From: Novipirellula herctigrandis
Lineage (GTDB): Bacteria > Planctomycetota > Planctomycetia > Pirellulales > Pirellulaceae
NCBI GenBank assembly: GCA_007859835.1
Contig: SJPJ01000001.1
Coordinates: 7,342,543-7,393,186, forward strand
DNA length: 50,644 nt
Direction: 5' to 3'
Under the pieces are notes generated by a model. It did not search any database and had not been told where the DNA came from. It saw nothing but the letters and a program-made list of their open reading frames with translations. Positions 35,431 through 43,367 of this stretch are shown one piece after another. A program made the position numbers and the translations under genes. The first letter of the stretch is position 1; every line of letters begins with the position of its first letter.

Positions 35431-37053
35431 CTATTCTTTCGGACCGGACGGGGCGGGCACTGGCTGCCCCTTGGTCACTTCGGGCGGCGTGTCGGAGTCA
35501 CGGACTGAAAGATCGGCATAAATGACTCGATAGTTCTTCGAGTCCTTTGGCCGATACCAGAAGATCGGCGTGTCGGCCGCGCCAAACGAAACGCCTTTGC
35601 CCACGTAATGCGCGTTGGCGTTCGGCGAAAGGCGGATGGCGAAATTCAAACCTCGCTGAATTCGTTGCAGAATTTCATTGATCTGGTCTAGCCCGAATTC
35701 CTCGGTCTCCTGCGGCTGGGCTTCCCCAACTTCTTTGGTCTTCAGCCCGTGGGTTTCAATAAACTCTTCCATCTGCTCCGCAATCTGCTCTTCATTCAGC
35801 TTCCCCTCGATCACCGTGTGCATCAGCTCCTCTAACTTGCGCCTCTGCACTTCGTTGGGCTTCCCGGTCGCTGGAGCGAGATTCTCCCAAAAGTTCTGAG
35901 TCATCATCCGGAGAGTGGCCTTCTTCCCAGCGATTGTTGTCGTCGTCAGGAAGTCAAGTGAGTCCGGAAAAGCGCCGTCGAACAGTTCGCTGTATTCGCG
36001 GAACATTTCGATCAGATCCTTCTCTCCCGGCGCGGCCGGGGATCCATCGGCCTTCGCGTTGCGTACCGTGTAGCCGGCCGGCGGCTCAAGGCTGAACAAC
36101 GACTCGTCCATATCAACGTTGAACTCAAAGTCGCTGAACGTCGTTTTCACACTGCCTTCCATTCCCGAAGTCATTTCGAGGCGGACCGGTAGACCGGTTT
36201 CAGGATCGCCCCACAAACTAAAGTCGTGGGGCTGGCTACGAATATGGAACCCGACGACCTTGCGCCCGTCGATCTCCTTCTCGCCCAGTCGTTCGTGTTC
36301 GATGCCTGGCTTATCCTCAGCAACGTGCTGGAACAAACGCAAAAAGACAAAGGCATCGTATTCGAGAGTCTCGTTTTTGCGATTGCGGGTGGAAGTGATG
36401 ACTGTAGCCGTTTTAGACGCGGGATCCAGAGTGAGACTCTTGCCCTGGCTAAAATCCTGAATCACCACAAACTTCGGCATGTCAGGCAGTTCCGTCACCT
36501 GACGCATTCGAGTTCCGCCCAGCGTCATTATCTCGCTCGTTATTGTCCGCGCGGGCGGACCCTTCGTTTCAATAATCATCTTGCACTTAACGGTCTTCGC
36601 TTCGAGGATCGGGGCAGCGAAGTCGGCAAAAGCGAGCACCACGCCGCCGCCCTGGAACAACATGGCAACTCCGATGGCCAAAACAATAATGGCTGCTGCC
36701 GCAATGCGAGAAACTGGGGAACGCATGATCCACCTCCATCTGTTTAGGGAACGTGTCAATCGCGAGGGCTGAATCATCTCCGCCTGAGCGCAAACGAGGG
36801 GCCGCCGAGTTTCCTCCGAGGCGACCGCCGACATCACTCGCTCGACAATGCCGGTTTCCGCGACGTTGACCGGCAATTGTGCATCAGCAAGCGCGCCGCA
36901 CAACTGTGTCAGTTGCCCAAAACGCTCGCGACAATCGGGACATGTCTCGAAATGCCGACGAACATCTCGCTCTTCGTCTGTGGATAGGCAACCGGCCGCC
37001 AGCAAGCTGATCGGCTCGGCCCAAAGTTCGCAGTGGTGATGGAGATCATTCAT
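35431..37053 (-). CDS. Anti-sigma factor with zinc-binding domain and periplasmic LolA-like domain
   Basis: 540 residues. N-terminal zinc-binding anti-sigma domain: H34-x3-C38-x2-C41 in RRHFETCPDCRERF. A single transmembrane segment (about 116-135) separates the cytoplasmic part from a long periplasmic C-terminus. That part begins EAKTVKCKMIIETKGPP, and the two sections around QVTELPDMPKFVVIQDFSQ and FSLWGDPETGLPVRLEMTS resemble the LolA/LppX-like beta fold. The start overlaps the sigma gene end by 8 bases, so sigma and anti-sigma are co-translated. It should hold the sigma factor until the periplasmic domain senses a signal. A lipid or envelope signal is inferred from the fold; the true signal is unknown. 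Confidence 0.85.
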   Translation of the reverse strand: MNDLHHHCELWAEPISLLAAGCLSTDEERDVRRHFETCPDCRERFGQLTQLCGALADAQLPVNVAETGIVERVMSAVASEETRRPLVCAQAEMIQPSRLTRSLNRWRWIMRSPVSRIAAAAIIVLAIGVAMLFQGGGVVLAFADFAAPILEAKTVKCKMIIETKGPPARTITSEIMTLGGTRMRQVTELPDMPKFVVIQDFSQGKSLTLDPASKTATVITSTRNRKNETLEYDAFVFLRLFQHVAEDKPGIEHERLGEKEIDGRKVVGFHIRSQPHDFSLWGDPETGLPVRLEMTSGMEGSVKTTFSDFEFNVDMDESLFSLEPPAGYTVRNAKADGSPAAPGEKDLIEMFREYSELFDGAFPDSLDFLTTTTIAGKKATLRMMTQNFWENLAPATGKPNEVQRRKLEELMHTVIEGKLNEEQIAEQMEEFIETHGLKTKEVGEAQPQETEEFGLDQINEILQRIQRGLNFAIRLSPNANAHYVGKGVSFGAADTPIFWYRPKDSKNYRVIYADLSVRDSDTPPEVTKGQPVPAPSGPKE

Positions 37054-37639
37054 GGTTGCTATCCCGTGATTCCCGGGTCGAAGTGAAAAGGTTCACCTCA
37101 AGATTCATTTGCCGCAATTTTCCCAGCGCGTGATGCAATCGCGACTTCACCGTCCCCAAAGGACAGCCAAGAGCCGCGGCCATCTCATCCAACGTCGCCC
37201 CTGCGAAAAAACGCAACTCCACAACCAGACGATGTGCTTCCGGCAAGCTCGCAACCGCTTGGCGAATCCGGCTGGCATCTTCGGAGGCCTCCGCAGAACG
37301 ACTGGGCGTGCGTGAAGTGCATGGCATTTGGCCAATAGCATCGGGTGTGGCAGACCTGGCGGCGTTCTGGTTTCGCCGTCCTTTCAAGAACCGGTGCCGT
37401 AGAATGCCGTATAGCCAAGTGGAAAACTTGCAACGACAATCAAAACGTGCCAAGGATCGCCACGCTTCGACCAGGGTCTCTTGTGCAAGATCTTCAGCCC
37501 AGTGGCCATCCTTGCAAAGAGCGATCGCGCATCGCCACAGGCGTGCTGCGTGCTGTTCGGCGAGCTGCTCGTAGGCACTCACCTCGCCGGCCCGGGCACG
37601 GTCAATCAACTCGCGTTCATGGTCTTCGGAGATGTTCAC
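37046..37639 (-). CDS. ECF-type RNA polymerase sigma factor
   Basis: 197 residues, GTG start at 37639. Region 2 (about 24-95) carries EDLAQETLVEAWRSLARFD and FSTWLYGILRHRFL, which bind the -10 element and core. Region 4 (about 125-185) has SLPEAHRLVVELRFF and LDEMAAALGCPLGTVKSRLHHALGKLRQ for -35 recognition. Length and domain order are typical of group 4 (ECF) sigma factors. It is translationally coupled to the anti-sigma gene (8-base overlap). Targets are unknown: the adjacent sulfatases or the 38334-43133 cluster are candidates by position only. Confidence 0.95.
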   Translation of the reverse strand: MNISEDHERELIDRARAGEVSAYEQLAEQHAARLWRCAIALCKDGHWAEDLAQETLVEAWRSLARFDCRCKFSTWLYGILRHRFLKGRRNQNAARSATPDAIGQMPCTSRTPSRSAEASEDASRIRQAVASLPEAHRLVVELRFFAGATLDEMAAALGCPLGTVKSRLHHALGKLRQMNLEVNLFTSTRESRDSNHE

Positions 37640-38333
37640 TGTATTGGTGATTCCACGGTTGCCGCCAAAAGGTTCACTCGCGAGAACACTTTCTTGTGAA
37701 TTTCCGGCAGACCCCTGTCAAAATCGGCGTTTAGTGCATTTTTACATAGAACGTGAGTTTCAATTCGTAGCCACGTTCGCCAAAACGTGGCCCACCGTTT
37801 GGCGACGGTGGCTACGGCAAAGATCAAAATCCCCTAACTGAACAAAAGCGGAGCTATCTACTTGGTAGGCCGTCGCGGCTTGAAGCTCCAGCAGTACGGC
37901 GGCAGGAAGTAATTCGTGATACGCAAAGCCTCGTTCGGGGTGAAGACCGCATTGGTCAAGGAGGTGTGCCAAAACGTTGACCCTAGCATAATTTCCGAAT
38001 CTGCTTCGGATTCATCGTCCGTCGCGGTTTCGGAGTCTGCATTTCCATGCGGCGGTGTTCCTGCCCGCCGCCATCTCAAAACGACTCCCGTTGGGCGCGT
38101 CGGGGGGGAAAGCCCGAAGCCATTTTGATGGCTCGGATCTCCTCGGCCGGCGTATTCCGCGACGGATGGCCAGCCGCGGTTCCGACAAATCAAGTTCGAA
38201 CTGTACTTGAGCGAGAGTCTTGCGCGATTGGAGAATTGTTTGTCGCAAATTGGCAACTTTTGACGCGTATCATGTCCCCATCGGAACGTCTCTGTTTGAC
38301 GCTCATGTGCAAAACTGAAATCGGGATTGTCGC
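37640..38333. other. Intergenic region with a palindromic element
   Basis: 694 bases. It holds the palindrome listed at 37766-37816. The remaining sequence has open frames on both strands that do not look like proteins. It should also contain the promoters for the sigma gene and for the rightward gene at 38334. Confidence 0.5.
37766..37816. repeat. Double hairpin with complementary loops (REP-like)
   Basis: Outer arms CGTAGCCAC/GTGGCTACG enclose two hairpins. Hairpin 1: CCACGTT (37771-37777), loop CGCCAA, AACGTGG (37784-37790). Hairpin 2: CCACCGT (37792-37798), loop TTGGCG, ACGGTGG (37805-37811). The loops are exact reverse complements of each other, so the whole 51 bp forms either one long imperfect palindrome or two hairpins that could pair loop to loop. 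It looks like a REP/PU-type intergenic repeat. Confidence 0.85.
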
Positions 38334-39446
38334 GTGAAGATTACGAGCATCAAGTTTTACCAAGTCGACTTGCCTTTACACGAAGGCACGTACAGTTGGT
38401 CTGAAGGTAAAAGTGTTGACGTCTTTGACTCCACGGTTGTCGAGGTTGAGACCGATGCCGGTATTACCGGTTACGGGGAAGTGTGCCCACTGGGGCCGGT
38501 CTATCTGCCCGCCTATGCGCGTGGCGTCCGAGCAGGCATCGAGGAGCTTGCTCCGGCGTTGATCGGTGAGGACCCTCGCCATTTACTTGTTATCAACGAC
38601 AAGATGGACCGCGAGCTTAAGGGACACCCTTATGTGAAATCGGCAATCGATATCGGCTGCTGGGATATCCTCGGCAAAGCGGCCGGTCTGCCGGTTTGTG
38701 AGCTGATGGGCGGAAGGTATGCCGAAGATGTCACTTTGTATCGAGCCATCTCGCAGCGTCCTGCCGAAGAGATGGCAACGAACGTCGCGGAATATCGCGA
38801 ACAGGGCTATCGGCGGTTTCAGCTAAAGGTCGGCGGCAATCCGGACGAGGATATTGCCCGAATTCGCGCCGTCTCCGAGATCCTTGAACCGGGCGACAAG
38901 CTTGTAGCGGATGCCAACACTGGCTGGCTGATGCATGAGGCGATGCGCGTCGTCAACGCCGTCAAGGACGTTGATGTCTACATTGAGCAGCCATGCACGT
39001 CGTACAAGGAATGCCTCAGCATCCGCCGAAACACAAGGCTGCCATTCGTACTCGATGAAGTCATCGACTCGACCGCCGCGATCCTGCAAGGGGCAGCCGA
39101 TGGAGCGATGGATATCGTCAACATCAAGATCAGCAAGTTCGGCGGCCTAACACGAGCGAAGCAGGCACGCGACCTTTGTGTTTCTCTCGGGATCGCGATG
39201 ACACTCGAAGATAGCTGGGGGGGCGACATCGTAACCGCCGCGATCGCTCATCTTGCACAAGGTGCACCGAGCGAACTTCAATTCACCTCGACGGACTTCA
39301 ACAGTTACGTCACGACGTCACTCGCAGACGGTGCGCCGCAACGCGTGAACGGCCGAATGTCTGCATCGACCGAACCAGGACTCGGAATTCATCCCAAGCT
39401 TGATGTGCTGGGCGATCCTGTTTGGTGCAGTGAAGGGGCAACCTAA
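38334..39446 (+). CDS. Enolase-superfamily enzyme (mandelate racemase/muconate-lactonising type)
   Basis: 370 residues, GTG start at 38334. N-terminal capping domain (about 1-125), then a (beta/alpha)7-beta barrel. FQLKVGG (about 163-169) carries a catalytic Lys, DANTGW holds the first metal Asp, and IEQPC and FVLDEVID hold the Glu and Asp ligands. [19 protein letters not shown] (about 263-281) holds a second Lys. This pattern (Lys on both barrel faces) fits a racemase/epimerase or dehydratase acting on an amino-acid-like substrate. The closest known functions I recall are cis-3-hydroxy-L-proline dehydratase and proline/hydroxyproline betaine epimerase. The assignment is inferred from motif style and neighbours (Xaa-Pro peptidase). 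Confidence 0.85.
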   Translation: MKITSIKFYQVDLPLHEGTYSWSEGKSVDVFDSTVVEVETDAGITGYGEVCPLGPVYLPAYARGVRAGIEELAPALIGEDPRHLLVINDKMDRELKGHPYVKSAIDIGCWDILGKAAGLPVCELMGGRYAEDVTLYRAISQRPAEEMATNVAEYREQGYRRFQLKVGGNPDEDIARIRAVSEILEPGDKLVADANTGWLMHEAMRVVNAVKDVDVYIEQPCTSYKECLSIRRNTRLPFVLDEVIDSTAAILQGAADGAMDIVNIKISKFGGLTRAKQARDLCVSLGIAMTLEDSWGGDIVTAAIAHLAQGAPSELQFTSTDFNSYVTTSLADGAPQRVNGRMSASTEPGLGIHPKLDVLGDPVWCSEGAT

Positions 39447-39494
39447 CAATGGTCTATCTGATTCGCTTGTAAGCACGTAACGAACAGCCAACCT

Positions 39495-39500
39495 AGGAGA
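39495..39500 (+). promoter_or_regulatory. Clear ribosome-binding site of the M24 peptidase gene
   Basis: AGGAGA ends 7 bases before the ATG at 39508. This is notable because most genes in the window lack a clear Shine-Dalgarno sequence. Confidence 0.7.
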
Positions 39501-39507
39501 ATACGAA

Positions 39508-40668
39508 ATGAGTCAATCGTCCACCGCACGTATTTGCGCAGGGATTCCTGCCATCAACAACACGCTTTATCGTCGGCTTCAGTTCAGTGTCGGAGATCCG
39601 ACCGCGTTGCTTGAAGTGCCAACCGAAAACGGCACACGGTCACTGCTGCTGTTACGCGACATCGAAATGGAGCGAGCCCGGAAATTCGCCAATGTCGATC
39701 TGGTCGGTTGCCCCGCTGATTTTTCACCGGAGTGCGGCCTGTCAGGTGATCGCGAAACTGCCACAGCACAGGCGGCTGCCGAATTCCTGCGTCGCGAAGG
39801 AATCAAGTGTGTGGTTGCCGACCGCAGCCTGCCGTTGATTTACGCTGAGTTCCTCCGTCGTGCCGGCATTGAGGTCTCGTGCGACGAGAATTTGTGGGTC
39901 ACTGAGCGTCGACAGAAAAGCGAAGTCGAAATCGAACATCTGCGCGAAGCACAACGCGTCACAGAAGATGCAATTCAATTCGCTTGTGAAATGATCGCCA
40001 CGGCTGAAGCCAGAACCGGCGGCGTGCTTTTTCGAGAAGACGCACCACTCACGTCGGAGCGTGTTCGGACCGCGGTCGATATGTTTTTGTTAGAAAGAGG
40101 ATTCACGAACCCGACTTCGATCATCGCAGGCGGTCCGGCGGGCGCAGATTGTCACAACTACGGGGCTGGCGATTTGGTCACCGGACTACCCGTCATCGTT
40201 GATGTTTTTCCTCGCAGTCGAAAGTCTCTCTACAACGGAGATTGCACACGAACGGTTGTCCACGGCGACATCCCTGATGCAATTCAGGCGATGCACGCTA
40301 CGGTGCGAAAAGCCAATGTAGCAGGGAAACAGGCGACGAAGGCGGGGGTGACTGGTGAAGACGTGCACCGCGCTACGATTCAGGTGATTCAAGCCGATGG
40401 ATTTGACATCGGACTGCCGAGTGAAGATTCACCCGCTTCCTATTGTGCGATGACTCATGGAACTGGTCACGGAATCGGTTTGGATGTTCACGAGCCGCCG
40501 CTGCTGGACATCAAAGGGCCCACGTTGCTACTCGGTGACGCATTGACAATCGAGCCCGGTCTCTATCGTCGTGACCTTGGCGGCGTTCGCATCGAAGACA
40601 TGGTGATTGTTACGGAAGACGGATGCATCGATCTAAATTCGCTTAATGACGGGTTGGAATGGTCATGA
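39508..40668 (+). CDS. M24-family metallopeptidase (Xaa-Pro peptidase-like)
   Basis: 386 residues, no signal peptide, so cytoplasmic. N-terminal creatinase-like domain (about 1-140) and C-terminal pita-bread domain. The five metal ligands are all present: D232 (IVDVFPR), D245 (NGDCTRT), H321 (HGTGHGIG), E349 (IEPGLY) and E363 (VRIEDM). H328 (DVHE) is the usual second-shell His. It should remove N-terminal residues from peptides with proline in second position. It lies 61 bases after an enolase-superfamily gene and overlaps the DUF885 gene start, so they form an operon aimed at proline-containing peptides (inference). Confidence 0.9.
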   Translation: MSQSSTARICAGIPAINNTLYRRLQFSVGDPTALLEVPTENGTRSLLLLRDIEMERARKFANVDLVGCPADFSPECGLSGDRETATAQAAAEFLRREGIKCVVADRSLPLIYAEFLRRAGIEVSCDENLWVTERRQKSEVEIEHLREAQRVTEDAIQFACEMIATAEARTGGVLFREDAPLTSERVRTAVDMFLLERGFTNPTSIIAGGPAGADCHNYGAGDLVTGLPVIVDVFPRSRKSLYNGDCTRTVVHGDIPDAIQAMHATVRKANVAGKQATKAGVTGEDVHRATIQVIQADGFDIGLPSEDSPASYCAMTHGTGHGIGLDVHEPPLLDIKGPTLLLGDALTIEPGLYRRDLGGVRIEDMVIVTEDGCIDLNSLNDGLEWS

Positions 40669-42425
40669 ATAGAACGTGTACTGCCATATTCGCTGCCTGC
40701 ATGCTCACCAGCGTGACTATTGCGAACGACAACAGCGACGCGAAATTTGAGCAGCTCGGTAAACAATATATCGATCAGTTCGCCAAGTTTTCGCCTGTGA
40801 ACGCGACTTCGATGGGCGATCATCGCTTCGATGGAGAGCTTGACGATGTGAGTGACACGGCGCGAAAAAGCAAGCTTGCATGGCTTCGTGATCTTGCAAA
40901 GCGAATCGAAGGCATTGAAGCAACGCAACTTTCACGTAGTAATCAAGTCGACTATGCGCTGCTGAAACATTCGATCGAATACCGGCAGTGGAAGATCGCG
41001 GAGCTAAGGGAGTGGCAGTGGAACCCGCTGGTCTACACGGGAATCAGTGGCAACGCCCTTTACAGCCTGATGGCACGCGACTTTGCGCCGCGTCGCGAAC
41101 GTCTATTGAATGCCGCTAAACGACTTGAACAGTTTCCGCGTTTCTTCGACCAGGTACGAAACGTGCTGGTCGCTCAGCGCGTACCTGAGGTGCATGCTCG
41201 CACGGCAGTCGCACAGAATCGTGGGGTTCTGAAAACCATTGACAATTACATTCGTCCGTTTCTCGCTGACCTTTCATCGGACGAGCGGCGGCGAATCGAA
41301 ACTGCGATTCGGACCGCCGAAAACGCAGTGAGAAAGCACCAGCAATGGTTGGAAGCGGAATTGCTTCAAAGTGCGAAGGGCGATTACCGACTTGGAATCG
41401 AACGGTATGAACGCAAACTTGCATTTGCATTGCATTCCCCACTGCGACGACAGGAGATTCGTGAACTCGGCCAGCGGCGAATCGAATCGCTACACGATCA
41501 GATGTACGTGATCGCCAAACCTTTCTATCGCAAGCAGTATCCTCTGACGCGGTTTCCGGACAAGCCATCAGATCCATTTCGCCGCGCCGTGATCCGGTTC
41601 GGTTTGGAAAAGGCTTACCAGGAATCACCGAAAGCTGATGAAATTGTGCAGACCGCACAACGGTCGGTCGCTGACGCAACGGAGTTCCTCCGGAAGAAAG
41701 ACGTAATCTCTCTCGTGCCCGATCCACTTGAGATCATCGTCATGCCCGAATTTCGCAGGGGCGTGTCATTAGCGTACTGCGACTCGCCCGGCCCGCTGGA
41801 AACAAATCAGCCAACATTTTATGCCGTCTCACCGCCACCGGCTGATTGGACGGATACGCAGGTCAAATCTCACTTGCGTGAATACAACACGCGCTCCCTT
41901 GACGTCCTGACGATCCACGAGGCGATGCCCGGCCATTTCCTGCAGTTGGCACATGCAAACCGTTATGAAGGCAAACTTCGTCATCTGTTTCAGTCGGGTG
42001 TTTTTGTTGAAGGGTGGGCTGTCTACACCGAATGGATGATGTGCGAGGAGGGATTCCGTGAACAAGACCCGCTACTGAAACTAATCACGTTGAAATGGTA
42101 CCTGCGTGACGTGACCAACGCCCTACTCGATCAAGCCATTCATGTTGACGGAGTCTCGCGCAGTGAGGGCATGCGAATGATGGTGGAGGACGCGTTTCAA
42201 GAGGAACGTGAGGCCGCTGGAAAATGGACTCGCGCTCAACTCACCTCGGCACAATTACCAACCTATTTCGTCGGTTACCTGGAACACGTCGCACTGCGTC
42301 GTGACGCGGAAAAATTAGGGGGGGACGACTTTGATTTGAAGACCTACCACGACAAGGTCCTATCCTTCGGTTCGCCGCCACCCCAATTTGTTCGCGCATT
42401 GGTCCTCGACTTACCTATCCCCTGA
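40665..42425 (+). CDS. Exported DUF885-family protein (putative metallopeptidase)
   Basis: 586 residues from ATG 40665, overlapping the M24 stop by ATGA; an ATG at 40659 gives only two more residues. A signal peptide at about 1-20 is probable (ending TIAN). HEAMPGH at about residues 418-424 is the DUF885 metal-binding motif, with EGWAVYTEWMM following about 30 residues later supplying the third ligand. This spacing resembles gluzincin peptidases. DUF885 proteins are often annotated as hypothetical or as peptidases; a function in peptide breakdown is inferred from the motif and from the adjacent M24 peptidase. The substrate is unknown. Confidence 0.85.
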   Translation: MNRTCTAIFAACMLTSVTIANDNSDAKFEQLGKQYIDQFAKFSPVNATSMGDHRFDGELDDVSDTARKSKLAWLRDLAKRIEGIEATQLSRSNQVDYALLKHSIEYRQWKIAELREWQWNPLVYTGISGNALYSLMARDFAPRRERLLNAAKRLEQFPRFFDQVRNVLVAQRVPEVHARTAVAQNRGVLKTIDNYIRPFLADLSSDERRRIETAIRTAENAVRKHQQWLEAELLQSAKGDYRLGIERYERKLAFALHSPLRRQEIRELGQRRIESLHDQMYVIAKPFYRKQYPLTRFPDKPSDPFRRAVIRFGLEKAYQESPKADEIVQTAQRSVADATEFLRKKDVISLVPDPLEIIVMPEFRRGVSLAYCDSPGPLETNQPTFYAVSPPPADWTDTQVKSHLREYNTRSLDVLTIHEAMPGHFLQLAHANRYEGKLRHLFQSGVFVEGWAVYTEWMMCEEGFREQDPLLKLITLKWYLRDVTNALLDQAIHVDGVSRSEGMRMMVEDAFQEEREAAGKWTRAQLTSAQLPTYFVGYLEHVALRRDAEKLGGDDFDLKTYHDKVLSFGSPPPQFVRALVLDLPIP

Positions 42426-42487
42426 GACGTCGTGGACTACGACGACACGTTTGCTTCACAAAAATTGCCCTCTATTGTGGTCTTGAT

Positions 42488-43104
42488 ATAAATTCGCAGA
42501 TTTTTCGTGGCTGTATTCCGGCCCTAATGTGGCTGTATTCCGGCCCTAATGACGCCCTGTCTCGATGATCGTTCACCCGACGATTCCGCCCTCGAGCGAA
42601 AAGCCCGAGAGCTCATGGACGTCGGAATGACCGGTGTCATTTACTGCGGATCGAAGGGGGATTGGCCATTGCTCTCCGATCAACAGCGACAAGAGGGCGT
42701 TCGCCAACTGGTCGATGCAAGTGTTCCTGTCATTGTCGGTACTGGTGCTCAGAACACAGCCTTAGCAGTCGCTCACTCGGAACATGCTGCTGCCGTTGGA
42801 GCTGCCGGATGGATGGTCATCCCACGAGTCCTTTCACGCGGCGCATCGCCTACTGCTCAGCGACAGCACTTTGCTGCAATCCTTGGAGCGGCACCAAACC
42901 TGCCTGCTGTGATCTACAACAGTCCGCATTACGGATTTGAAACCAAGGCTGTTTTTCTTGATTTGCATCACGATTTTCCGAACCTTGTCGAATTCAAGGA
43001 ATTCGGAGGCGTTGAGTCACTAACGTATGCAGCGGAGCACATCTCGCACACGAGTGACAATGTATTGCTCATGGCCGGCGTTGACACACAGGTTTCGCAC
43101 TGTC
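42488..43104 (+). pseudogene. Broken DapA-family (dihydrodipicolinate synthase-like) gene
   Basis: A barrel-type lyase/aldolase-like protein (GMTGVIYCGSKGDWPLL, AGWMVIPRVLSRG, VIYNSPHYGF, VEFKEFGG) is interrupted. The likely ancestral start reads NSQIFRGCIPALMTPC but its first codon (42488-42490) is ATA. A 22-bp tandem duplication (42507-42550) shifts the frame and brings a stop. The 3' end breaks off after GVDTQV at about 43095-43105, losing about 110 residues. Translation could still start at ATG 42549 and run to 43133, giving a 194-residue protein with a non-homologous end, so it is almost certainly inactive. The family is often associated with amino acid or hydroxyproline breakdown, which fits its neighbours. 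Confidence 0.75.
42507..42550 (+). repeat. 22-bp perfect tandem duplication
   Basis: Units 42507-42528 and 42529-42550 are identical, each starting GTGGCTGTATTCC. The duplication falls at the 5' end of the DapA-family gene and is not a multiple of three, so it breaks the frame. Confidence 0.95.
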
Positions 43105-43367
43105 TTGCTTTTTGGGGGCGAACTGGATCTTGATGGCGGGCATCGCAGTGTTGTATTTCTGATAAAGCTTGTGAACTTCGGGATGTTTCTGCCGCAGGTC
43201 ATTCGCGTTCTTAGCAGCGTATTTCAACGCAACCAGTTTGCCCGCTTTGATTTGAGTCATCTCAATCTTCAGCGGTCCATCGTTCGCTATACCAATTTTG
43301 ATTGTGCGTCCCTTCTCGGTTGCTTCGATTTTACGACCTTGGTAATCAGAATTTTGGGTGTCACGTC
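43105..43367 (-). pseudogene. C-terminal fragment of a lost gene
   Basis: On the minus strand a frame of about 85 codons (from about 43367 down to the breakpoint near 43105) reads DYQGRKIEATEKGRTIKIG, then KSIA-like residues, ending LRQKHPEVHKLYQKYNT. I recognise the style of a C-terminal domain from planctomycete periplasmic proteins (hydrophilic, with (L/K)xKHPE(x)xKLYxKY), but not the gene. It lacks a start and ends where the DapA-family remnant ends, so a rearrangement joined two broken genes tail to tail. It is not translated with the sulfatase at 43368, which uses another frame. Confidence 0.5.

Noticed and set aside
37858-38256. Minus-strand frame upstream of the enolase-superfamily gene
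   Set aside because: Composition looks random and it lies in a region that must hold promoters. No homology pattern is seen.
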